The notes under the pieces were generated by a model that saw only the letters and a list, made by a program, of their open reading frames with translations, ran no database searches and had not been told where the DNA came from. A DNA stretch of 5,913 nucleotides, from positions 1 to 5,913 of the forward strand of contig JAKAYZ010000181.1 in the NCBI GenBank assembly GCA_021816165.1. The letters run 5' to 3'. Origin of the DNA: Planctomycetota bacterium (GTDB lineage Bacteria; Planctomycetota; Phycisphaerae; WQYP01). How positions within the stretch are numbered: the first letter of the stretch is position 1; every line of letters starts with the position of its first letter. This document shows, in pieces, positions 1 through 5,913 of the stretch. The position numbers and the translations under genes were made by a program.

Positions 1-233
1 CGAAATGGATATACACCGGAAAAATATTATTTATGTCCTTGCCAAAGTCCTCCTCCAATCTTAACGATTTTGATACATGAAATTGTTGATGTCTTAGCTA
101 TTTCCTAATTCGCATTGACTACACTTTTTTCAGGTTGGTCAGAGCAAGGCTTGAAGCGTCGGTGCCAAGCGCGTTGCACGCATTTAGTATTCGTGTACTC
201 GCCTGGGTGGGCGTTTCATATGACTGAAAACAA

Positions 234-260
234 GGCGGATTCCTGTTGAAAGGATTCGCC
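234..260 (+). promoter_or_regulatory. Imperfect hairpin in the 5' leader
   Basis: GGCGGATTCC (234-243) can pair with GGATTCGCC (252-260) around the eight-base loop TGTTGAAA. The stem has nine pairs, one of them G-U, with T241 bulged. It lies about 100 bases before the start codon at 359 and is not followed by a T-run, so it is not a terminator. It could be an RNA structure of the leader or a protein-binding inverted repeat; a chance fold is also possible. Confidence 0.35.
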
Positions 261-347
261 CTGCAAAAATCGGATTCAGAGGTGGTCGGTGGGCTGTAGC
301 CGTCCCAGCTTTTAGCGACGGATTATTGCACCAGGTATCCACAAATT

Positions 348-353
348 GGGAGG
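348..353 (+). promoter_or_regulatory. Ribosome binding site deciding the start at 359
   Basis: GGGAGG lies five bases before ATG 359. This supports ATG 359 over the in-frame TTG at 326, which has no purine-rich site ahead of it and would add eleven polar residues before the signal peptide. Confidence 0.75.
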
Positions 354-358
354 TATCC

Positions 359-3334
359 ATGTCAGTCCAGGGAAGAACAGGCCAAAACGCAAGTCGCGTT
401 CGCCAAGCGGTCATTTTTGCCGCCGGCCTCGCGACCGTCGGTTTGGTACCGCATGCGATGGCAACGTCGAATGCCACCACAACCTACACCACCACATCCG
501 TCAACGTGGCGAATGTTGAAGGGACCGCCATTAACACGGATCAAAATCGTGTCACAGCGCAGGGATCGTCCAGCGGCTATTACGCCGATTACAGCACGAT
601 GGACTTCAGCACACAGGGGTTGGGAATTGCCCCCGGCACAGCACTTGGTTCCGTCAGTTCGCTTACAGTCAACCTCAGCGATCTGGACGAATACTTCGCC
701 GCTGCGGGCCCGGTTAATTTTTACCTTTCTACCGTCAACACACCGGTACAATCTGCCGGCTCGGGCGGATCATCCGCCAGCTATGTGAGCGGTGCTGCCT
801 ACGGTGGCATTGGCACCACATTGGGCAAGGTATCAAATAATTCACTCTTCTATCTTGGCTCAGAAAATTACACCCCCGGCCAACTCGTCATCAACGGGAC
901 AAGCGGCCCCGGCGAGACATTCACCTACAACTTTACCAACATCCCGTCCGCACTCAACCAGTACATTGAAAGCCAGGTCAACAGTTTCGGCAATCTGCGG
1001 CTTGTGGTTTCGCCCGGGTCACCCGGCGTATCGGCCGATTATGTGGGGCCCAACAGTGCCTCGACCAACACCACACCACCTCTCACCGCCCCATCGCTTT
1101 CAATTACGGGCACAACCGTCAATCTCCCTCCATCCGACGCCACACTCTCACTGCCCGGGTTAAGTACTGATCCGACCACGGGTTATCTGGTGGCTCCTGA
1201 ATTTCAGCGCGTGGTGCAGGGTGCGAATGTAAGTGAAAATATCACGCTGCAAAACACCTCCGCCAGTGGCAATTCTGCTCTTTATACGGTGATTGGACAA
1301 TCGGCCACCTCAACCACCAACCTCGCAGGAAGCACCGGTTTGGCCATTCAGCCCGTTGCGGCCACCGGTGCCGTTGGCACCGATCCGCTTGCGGCCGGTG
1401 CCACAACGCAGATTAGTGTGGGGCTTAACACCGCCAACGCAACACTCGGGCCATCGAATACCATCACCGGCCCAACCGCTGGCGTTGTCACCATTACCAA
1501 TCAGTCAAATGGCTCGCAAAGTCCGCTCAACGTGCTGGTTGAAGCCAGCGATGTGGTAAAAAATCGGTCTATCAGTAATGTTGGCGGCAGCAATGGCGTC
1601 AATTTCGGCAATATCCTCATTTTGCCCAACGGTCAGACCAATTCAGTTACGCAGTCTGTGCAACTTACCACCACCAATTCTGCCTATTCCAGCACGAATC
1701 CAAGCGTCGATGGCAGCCAATATTTCACGACGGTTGAACTCAACGGGGCTACCACCATCAGTGCCCCAACCAACGGCCAGGGAAATCTGTTTGCCGCCCC
1801 AACCGGCGATAACAGTTATCTCACCATGGCGGCGGATCCCAATAACGCCAATACCACTTTCAACGGCACGCAGACCGAAACCCGACAAGTCACCTACAGT
1901 GTTCCGGGTAACGAAGCGTTCGGAGGCAGTTATGAAACCGCCGGCAACAATGGCAGCAACTACTACATCGGCGGGGCTAATTTCAATCTCACGCAGCTTG
2001 ATAATGCCGTCGGTGCAACCCAGAATCCAACCGGTTCCATTTATGTCGATGCGAACGTCTATCAGTCGGCGCAGTTGACCGATGCGCAGGCCAATATCGT
2101 TACCGGCACCGTCTCAACCGCCCAATTAGCGGACGCGACCCCAACCGCTAACTACGCAGTGGGCTCCACCAGTATCGGCCTGCGCGATAATGCCATCATC
2201 ACCCACTCTGCACCATCGCTGGTGGCCGGCCAGACCGCCTACAGCAGCGACTGGACGCTGGATAGCGGCTTTGTATCAGCGGTATCGTCCGCTAACGCAG
2301 CCGTGGCGGTTAATGAAGGTGCACCCATCAACGCCGCTGAATTTAACTACGGCAGCCTTAGTAATTTGCTCAACGGCCACTATGAGGCCACAATTGGGGG
2401 CATCACGGCTGAAAACGCACCGACGGACGCCAAAGGCAATCCGATTCAAGGTGCCTCAGCCAATGATCTGGGCACCCATGCCTATGCCGTTACCGCTTCC
2501 GTCAACGGCTTTATCGGCGTGGCGGGAACGGCCAACACGGCCGAAGTGATTGCCGGGCAGCGGTACGCCGGCTTCAACATCAGTCGCTCCGCAACCGACC
2601 CCGGCAGCCGCAGCACGCAGGTGCAGTTCATTGGCGGCACCGCTTCAGCCAATACAACGCTTGCGGTTCAATTCTCAAATGCCCCCACTGGCAATGCATC
2701 GGTCGTCAGCGATGTGGTAAATGTCAGCGGTACCGGCACCGATCGCTATGTGCTGCAGCTAAGCTACAACCCCGCATCGATCAGCAACGGTACCCTGAGC
2801 CCGGTGCTGGCGTGGAAGATGGCTAATGGCCAGTACGAGGCGGCGTATCTCAATGTTCCCAATCCATCAAGTTACGCCGGTGAAAATAGCGAGGCCTACA
2901 ACCCCAAGTATGACTCGGGTCTGGGCACCTACGGTATCGACACCACCAACCACACCGTCTGGGCGGTACTGAATTATTCCGGCATCTCGGCGACAGACCC
3001 GACCGGCCAGTTTGCCGTGGTGCAACGCACCCCCGGCGATGCCTTGGGAACGGGAACGGTCAACAATAACGACGTGCTTACCGTGCTGCATAACCTGAAC
3101 CGGAGCTTTTCAGGCTATGCCGACACTTGGTCGGTTGGCGACTTTACCAACAGCGGGGCCGTTACCAACGCCGATCTCCTGGATACCTTACACAACCTGA
3201 ATACCGGCGGTGGCTTGGCATCATCCAACTTCGCCGTTGCACCCACTCCGGAACCCGCCTCATTGGCGTTGTTCGGTCTCGGTGCATCCCTGCTGCTGCT
3301 ACGCCGCCGTGGGCGGAAAAGCATGCCAAAGTAA
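359..3334 (+). CDS. Large secreted PEP-CTERM protein with dockerin-like domain
   Basis: This 991-residue protein is probably exported and anchored or released at the cell envelope by an exosortase. Residues 1-36 form a Sec signal peptide (basic start, hydrophobic core, AMA cleavage site). Residues about 40-235 form a beta-rich region with the phrase MDFSTQGLG near 81. About 255-405, 405-575 and 590-800 look like successive beta-sandwich modules, the first starting with a stretch typical of ASH-type Ig-like folds (QGANVSENITLQN). Residues 797-890 contain GIDTTNHTVWAV, a style I associate with planctomycete surface proteins. Residues 893-948 are two dockerin-like loops beginning GDALGTGTVNNND and GDFTNSGAVTNAD, each followed by LHNLN. 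The tail is the PEP-CTERM signal: PEP at 964-966, helix 969-981, then RRRGRK. I found no cysteine, and the protein is rich in Ser, Thr, Asn, Gly and Ala, as in many PEP-CTERM substrates. No catalytic motif was recognised; a structural or adhesive role in the matrix is inference. Confidence 0.93.
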   Translation: MSVQGRTGQNASRVRQAVIFAAGLATVGLVPHAMATSNATTTYTTTSVNVANVEGTAINTDQNRVTAQGSSSGYYADYSTMDFSTQGLGIAPGTALGSVSSLTVNLSDLDEYFAAAGPVNFYLSTVNTPVQSAGSGGSSASYVSGAAYGGIGTTLGKVSNNSLFYLGSENYTPGQLVINGTSGPGETFTYNFTNIPSALNQYIESQVNSFGNLRLVVSPGSPGVSADYVGPNSASTNTTPPLTAPSLSITGTTVNLPPSDATLSLPGLSTDPTTGYLVAPEFQRVVQGANVSENITLQNTSASGNSALYTVIGQSATSTTNLAGSTGLAIQPVAATGAVGTDPLAAGATTQISVGLNTANATLGPSNTITGPTAGVVTITNQSNGSQSPLNVLVEASDVVKNRSISNVGGSNGVNFGNILILPNGQTNSVTQSVQLTTTNSAYSSTNPSVDGSQYFTTVELNGATTISAPTNGQGNLFAAPTGDNSYLTMAADPNNANTTFNGTQTETRQVTYSVPGNEAFGGSYETAGNNGSNYYIGGANFNLTQLDNAVGATQNPTGSIYVDANVYQSAQLTDAQANIVTGTVSTAQLADATPTANYAVGSTSIGLRDNAIITHSAPSLVAGQTAYSSDWTLDSGFVSAVSSANAAVAVNEGAPINAAEFNYGSLSNLLNGHYEATIGGITAENAPTDAKGNPIQGASANDLGTHAYAVTASVNGFIGVAGTANTAEVIAGQRYAGFNISRSATDPGSRSTQVQFIGGTASANTTLAVQFSNAPTGNASVVSDVVNVSGTGTDRYVLQLSYNPASISNGTLSPVLAWKMANGQYEAAYLNVPNPSSYAGENSEAYNPKYDSGLGTYGIDTTNHTVWAVLNYSGISATDPTGQFAVVQRTPGDALGTGTVNNNDVLTVLHNLNRSFSGYADTWSVGDFTNSGAVTNADLLDTLHNLNTGGGLASSNFAVAPTPEPASLALFGLGASLLLLRRRGRKSMPK

Positions 3335-3344
3335 TTTTGTTTCT

Positions 3345-3388
3345 GCGGGTACGGCAGGCGTGTGTGTTTCCGCCTGCTGATACACCGC
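3345..3388 (+). promoter_or_regulatory. Interrupted hairpin between the two PEP-CTERM genes
   Basis: The core is a perfect 7-bp stem, GCAGGCG (3354-3360) with CGCCTGC (3371-3377), around a ten-base loop. It extends outward past a small internal loop through GTA (3349-3351) with TAC (3381-3383) and, after a bulged A3384, GCGG (3345-3348) with CCGC (3385-3388), giving 14 pairs. Seven Ts follow at 3401-3407, but twelve bases away, so this is not a standard intrinsic terminator. It may protect the upstream message, or be a processing or partial termination site that sets the ratio of the two proteins. Confidence 0.5.
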
Positions 3389-3421
3389 CGGTTTAGCGCA
3401 TTTTTTTAGGAGAATTTCAAT

Positions 3422-4219
3422 ATGCGTTCAAAAATATTATCAACTCTTTGTGTCGCAGCCGTAATGGCCACAGTCGGCGTGGCAAACGCCGATTCCATCA
3501 CCAACATCGTCTATACGTCGGCGCAGAACACCAGCGATGGCGGCATAACCTTGACCATCGACAATCAGGGTACGCCGAATGACGGAAACGGCCATACGCT
3601 TCCCGGTTACACCGCCTACGAATTGACTATCAGCACCAACAATGTGGCCGGTGGCTGGGTGAATGGTGTCATCGATTTTGGTGGCGAGCAATTTGACCCT
3701 CGCTCTGGCTTTTCCGGCCCGCTGGTGGTTCAAAGCGTGTCGAAGACCGCTAAAGGCGTCACCACCACCACACCGATTCTTTACGATACGGCCACCAACG
3801 CCCAACCCAATGCGGGAACTTATTTCAGTGCGTTGGGATCGCACTTTCTTGATAACCAGCCGGCCAATGTTGCCGCCGGGCCTGATGCCTTCGGTACCAT
3901 TACTGGCACACTGAGTTCCACACCCAGCGACAGCGGTTATTCGCTTGGCACAACGAACACGATGGTGGGCGCGACTGGCTACTATCTTGCAAACCAGATC
4001 GCCGTTCAGCCGTGGGCTTACTTGGTAATTCCCAATGGCCAAACGGTGAGCTTTAATGCCCAAGATGTGATCGAAAATGCGGCCGGAACGCAGGACACAA
4101 TCAACTTCAGCGGCACCATCCCCTCCGCAGCGACTCCTGAACCCGCATCATTGGCACTTATGGGTATTGGCGCTGTGGCCATGTTGACGCTCAAACGCCC
4201 GAAGAAAAAATTGGTCTAA
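3422..4219 (+). CDS. Small secreted PEP-CTERM protein
   Basis: This is a 265-residue exported protein of unknown function. The start ATG has AGGAGA (3408-3413) eight bases upstream. Residues 1-23 form a Sec signal peptide ending in ANA before Asp24. The body, about 24-235, is predicted beta-rich and Gly/Thr/Asn-rich, with phrases such as GITLTIDNQG, a GWVNGVIDFGG stretch and GSHFLDNQP; no catalytic motif stands out. The tail is a PEP-CTERM signal: PEP at 239-241, hydrophobic helix about 243-257, then the basic end KRPKKK. The only cysteine (residue 10) is in the signal peptide, so the mature protein has none. It follows the large PEP-CTERM gene on the same strand after 87 bases and is closed by a strong terminator, so the two are likely expressed together and sorted by the same exosortase, which is encoded elsewhere. 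The body does not resemble a known enzyme, and I do not assign a family beyond PEP-CTERM. Confidence 0.92.
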   Translation: MRSKILSTLCVAAVMATVGVANADSITNIVYTSAQNTSDGGITLTIDNQGTPNDGNGHTLPGYTAYELTISTNNVAGGWVNGVIDFGGEQFDPRSGFSGPLVVQSVSKTAKGVTTTTPILYDTATNAQPNAGTYFSALGSHFLDNQPANVAAGPDAFGTITGTLSSTPSDSGYSLGTTNTMVGATGYYLANQIAVQPWAYLVIPNGQTVSFNAQDVIENAAGTQDTINFSGTIPSAATPEPASLALMGIGAVAMLTLKRPKKKLV

Positions 4220-4268
4220 TCGACCCTTGGCTTAACACGCCCCAATTTCCTGAAAGCCAAGCTCCGCA

Positions 4269-4305
4269 CCGCAAACTGCCACTCTCGCAGTTTGCGGTTT
4301 TTTTT
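4269..4305 (+). terminator. Strong intrinsic terminator after the PEP-CTERM pair
   Basis: A perfect 11-bp stem, CCGCAAACTGC (4269-4279) with GCAGTTTGCGG (4287-4297), closes a seven-base loop and is followed at once by eight Ts (4298-4305). It lies 49 bases past the stop codon of the small PEP-CTERM gene. A weaker 8-bp inverted repeat, CTTGGCTT (4226-4233) with AAGCCAAG (4254-4261), lies just before it. The terminator separates the secreted-protein block from the membrane-protein block. Confidence 0.92.
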
Positions 4306-4375
4306 ATTCCAGCGTTGCCGCTATTCCCAAAGAATGCCGGTCGCCCTTCCATTGGCATACGCAGCGAATTAACTT

Positions 4376-4387
4376 GTTGCGCGCAAC
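4376..4387. promoter_or_regulatory. Perfect 12-bp palindrome, candidate operator
   Basis: GTTGCGCGCAAC is its own reverse complement. It lies upstream of the membrane-protein gene pair and six bases before a second, larger palindrome. No loop separates the arms, which fits binding of a dimeric protein to DNA better than an RNA hairpin. The regulator is unknown. Confidence 0.4.
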
Positions 4388-4393
4388 CCGCGC

Positions 4394-4409
4394 CCGGCAG
4401 TACTGCCGG
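4394..4409. promoter_or_regulatory. Perfect 16-bp palindrome, candidate operator
   Basis: CCGGCAGTACTGCCGG is a perfect palindrome without a loop. Its centre is exactly 20 bp from the centre of the 12-bp palindrome at 4376-4387, close to two turns of the helix. It lies 41 bases before a possible -10 box (4451-4456) and 83 bases before the start codon at 4493, a place that suits an activator or repressor site. The half-site CCGGCAGT does not identify a regulator family to me. Confidence 0.5.
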
Positions 4410-4450
4410 TACACCAATCTCAATATCTCCGTGGCCGGGTTAAAATATCG

Positions 4451-4456
4451 TACAAT
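4451..4456 (+). promoter_or_regulatory. Possible -10 box for the membrane-protein pair
   Basis: TACAAT matches five of six positions of the sigma-70 -10 consensus and would place the transcript start near 4463, about 30 bases before the start codon. No recognisable -35 box lies 16-18 bases upstream, so the promoter may depend on an activator or be spurious. The octamer CAATATCT overlaps this site (4453-4460) and is repeated at 4421-4428, 32 bp upstream. Confidence 0.3.
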
Positions 4457-4492
4457 ATCTGTAGCAGTGGATCGGAAGCGACAGGAGGTTGC

Positions 4493-5380
4493 GTGCTGGG
4501 GATCACGGCTTTTCATCCAGATTTAACTCTTCTTATCGCCGCCGCCTTGGCGATTCCGGTCGGCATCGTCCTATGGCTGAATTCAGTCAGAGAAGCGCCG
4601 ATTCTTATCACCTTTTTTCTGTCGGCAGCGGGCTTTTTTCTGCCTTGGCTCCTGCCTTTCCATCATCTCAACTTCTTGACGCACGCTTCCATCGGGCTTG
4701 GCGGCGTGGTGCTTGGCATCATTCTGGGGACCATTTGCTTTCGGCTGTCGCAAGCTGTGCTGTTGGCCTGTCTGGTCGGCGGGATCCTCGGTGGAGGCAT
4801 GATGTATCACGATGGAGCATTTGCCAAACGCTCCGCCCCCGTTCGCTCTCCGCATGAAGTGGCGACCCGCCCGGCGGCACATCTGCACAAAAGGCCTGAT
4901 ACACTTAAAGCCGCGGTCGGCCGCAAGCACCCCGACACAACCCGCCATTCTGCATCCGCATCGCATCCGACCATTCCCCAAACTGTGCGAAGGGTGCTGG
5001 GGCATGTATACCTCCAGACACGTTTGGCATTTGGACGACTCTCGCACGCACAGACCAGCGCCGTCTGGGCGCTTGTGGTTGCATCTGCACTCCTCACGCT
5101 CCTGCTGGCGCTAATTTATCCGCAGTTGGCGTCGCTGGCCGGCGGCGTATGGGCCGGGTCGCTGCTCATGATGGCCGGGGCAGTTGTTGGATTGGAATAC
5201 TGGCACCCCGAGTGGGTAAGCCGGGCCTTTGCAACGGTTTGGCCGCAGGCGACTTTTTTACTGCTGCTCGTTTTGGGAACTGCCGCGCAAAGTCGTCATC
5301 TATTCAAACTCAGGGCTGCCAAAAAAAACGCTAAAGCAGATGGAGGCAAGAAAGCCAAGAGCACAGGTGAAAAGAAATGA
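4493..5380 (+). CDS. Polytopic membrane protein with His-rich basic linker
   Basis: This is a 295-residue inner-membrane protein that I do not recognise with confidence. It starts with GTG, four bases after AGGAGG (4483-4488). The N-terminal half has about four hydrophobic helices (11-29, 36-56, 65-82, 86-105); the last two are glycine-rich and contain QAVLLAC at 87-93. Residues 106-185 are a hydrophilic linker with many Arg, Lys and Pro and nine histidines, with no recognised domain. About three more helices follow (189-209, 212-234, 247-266), then a lysine-rich tail (272-295), probably cytoplasmic. An odd helix count would put the two ends on opposite sides of the membrane, so the exact number needs a predictor. 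The helix style, with repeated small residues, faintly recalls TMEM198/DUF4203-like proteins; this is a weak impression. No catalytic or transport motif is seen. The stop codon overlaps the next start (ATGA), implying coupled translation. A run of eight As (5321-5328) precedes the tail. Confidence 0.85.
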   Translation: MLGITAFHPDLTLLIAAALAIPVGIVLWLNSVREAPILITFFLSAAGFFLPWLLPFHHLNFLTHASIGLGGVVLGIILGTICFRLSQAVLLACLVGGILGGGMMYHDGAFAKRSAPVRSPHEVATRPAAHLHKRPDTLKAAVGRKHPDTTRHSASASHPTIPQTVRRVLGHVYLQTRLAFGRLSHAQTSAVWALVVASALLTLLLALIYPQLASLAGGVWAGSLLMMAGAVVGLEYWHPEWVSRAFATVWPQATFLLLLVLGTAAQSRHLFKLRAAKKNAKADGGKKAKSTGEKK

Positions 5381-5913
5381 TTCGGCTGGTCGCGGCATTA
5401 ACGGTTGGCGGTGGGGGGGTCCCTGCATCACCGGCGACTGCCCGCGGCTGGAGTGGTAGCATTCCTCCCTTGTTAAACCACATTACCCTATCCGTCGGAT
5501 TGTTATTGCTCATCGTCGGGCTGGTGATATTGGTTGCCGCCCGCCGACATCACAAAGTTATTGTTGTACTTCTCTCCGCGGCTGTCGGCTGGTACGGGGC
5601 TTTGGCGTTTGTTCATTCATCGCCGACGACGGCGATTATCTATGCTGCTGTCGGCACTCTGGCGGGCCTGCTCCTGCTGGGCATTATGCGTCTGATCGTG
5701 GTGCTTTCGTCGGCGACGGTCGGTGCCCTTTTCGGTACAGCCCTCTGGACCACCCTGCAGCGTCCACCCGATTTCTGGTGGATGGCCGCCGCCGCCGGTT
5801 CTATTCTTCTTGGACTCATAGCGTCACTGCTGTATGACCGGGCGGTCATTCTGGCCTGCACCATGCTGGGGGCGTGTGGGGCCATCATCGGCGCCGCCGT
5901 CGTGCTTCTGCAT
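5377..5913 (+). CDS. Polytopic membrane protein, 3' end outside the window
   Basis: The frame is open from ATG 5377 to the window edge (179 codons seen, no stop). ATG 5377 overlaps the previous stop as ATGA, and AGGTGA (5365-5370) lies six bases upstream, so translation is probably coupled to the preceding gene. Residues 1-22 may be a weak signal peptide (ATA before Arg23) or just a non-conserved start. About six hydrophobic helices follow: 36-55, 60-79, 86-103, 106-124, 135-152 and 155-178. The last contains RAVILAC at 155-161, then a glycine/alanine-rich stretch; this echoes QAVLLAC in the preceding protein, so the two may be distant relatives. The helical pattern is loosely like TMEM198/DUF4203 proteins, but I do not assign that family. 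No catalytic residues are evident. A run of seven Gs (5413-5419) in codons 12-15 could be a slippage or sequencing-error spot. If the true start were later, TTG 5470 is an in-frame alternative with a poorer binding site. Confidence 0.8.
   Translation, partial: MIRLVAALTVGGGGVPASPATARGWSGSIPPLLNHITLSVGLLLLIVGLVILVAARRHHKVIVVLLSAAVGWYGALAFVHSSPTTAIIYAAVGTLAGLLLLGIMRLIVVLSSATVGALFGTALWTTLQRPPDFWWMAAAAGSILLGLIASLLYDRAVILACTMLGACGAIIGAAVVLLH

Larger units (their letters stand above)
1..358. other. Gene-free leader upstream of the large PEP-CTERM gene
   Basis: No convincing gene lies here on either strand. The first 130 bases are AT-rich and the rest is closer to the GC content of the coding regions. 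No good sigma-70 promoter was found: TTGACT at 115-120 resembles a -35 box but has no fitting -10 box 16-18 bases downstream, and TAGTAT at 185-190 is a possible -10 without a -35. Bases 230-330 contain GGATTC three times (237, 252, 272) and an imperfect hairpin (234-260). The region most likely holds the promoter and 5' untranslated leader of the gene starting at 359. I could not match it to a known riboswitch family. Confidence 0.6.

Noticed and set aside
115..143. TTGACT as a -35 box of a sigma-70 promoter
   Set aside because: At 16-18 bases downstream there is no sequence resembling TATAAT.
158..180. Sigma-54 promoter suggested by GGTGCC and TTGCAC
   Set aside because: The GG and GC elements are 15 bases apart rather than the required 12, and the -24 element does not match.
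326..358. Upstream in-frame TTG start for the large PEP-CTERM gene
   Set aside because: No ribosome binding site precedes it, whereas ATG 359 has GGGAGG at a suitable distance and begins a normal signal peptide.
184..480. Minus-strand open frame of 98 codons
   Set aside because: It overlaps the leader and the signal-peptide region of a well-supported gene and its product has no recognisable features.
3345..3407. Intrinsic terminator directly after the large PEP-CTERM gene
   Set aside because: The T-run begins twelve bases after the stem, too far for standard intrinsic termination; recorded instead as a hairpin of unknown role.
3440..4063. Minus-strand open frame of 207 codons
   Set aside because: It lies wholly antisense to the small PEP-CTERM gene, whose signal peptide and sorting tail are clear; the antisense product shows no domain.
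4489..4857. Plus-strand open frame of 122 codons starting with TTG
   Set aside because: It competes with the GTG 4493 frame, which gives coherent membrane helices and ends in an ATGA overlap; this one ends in the middle of that gene with a mixed, irregular composition.
1..5913. CRISPR array, tRNA, rRNA, insertion sequence or transposase
   Set aside because: No regularly spaced repeats, cloverleaf-like segments, rRNA-like stretches or transposase-like proteins were seen on reading both strands.

Overview
The window looks like chromosomal DNA of a Gram-negative-type bacterium that uses the exosortase/PEP-CTERM surface-sorting system. The pairing of PEP-CTERM tails with a dockerin-like C-terminal module, together with the Ser/Thr/Asn-rich, cysteine-free secreted proteins, suggests Planctomycetota (a Phycisphaerae-like lineage). 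That assignment is inference from protein style; no marker gene is present.

Layout. Bases 1-358 are a gene-free, at first AT-rich leader holding an imperfect hairpin and a clear ribosome binding site. A 991-residue secreted protein follows (359-3334), with signal peptide, beta-rich body, degenerate dockerin-like EF-hand pair and PEP-CTERM tail. After an 87-base gap that can fold into a long interrupted hairpin comes a second, smaller PEP-CTERM protein of 265 residues (3422-4219). A strong intrinsic terminator (4269-4305) closes this block. The next intergenic region carries two perfect palindromes of 12 and 16 bp whose centres lie 20 bp apart. It leads into two overlapping genes for polytopic membrane proteins: one of 295 residues (4493-5380), and one that starts inside its stop codon by an ATGA overlap and runs off the window end (5377 to 5913 or beyond).

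How the parts fit. The first two genes are probably one expression unit for extracellular, envelope-sorted proteins; the exosortase that would process them is not in the window. The last two genes form a separate, translationally coupled unit of unknown function. They share a short motif in a glycine-rich membrane helix (AV-[IL]-LAC), so they may be related to each other. Nothing seen links the two blocks functionally. There are no tRNA or rRNA genes, CRISPR arrays, insertion sequences or transposase genes. No clearly new system is proven; the unrecognised membrane pair with its palindromic upstream region is the best candidate for something undescribed.
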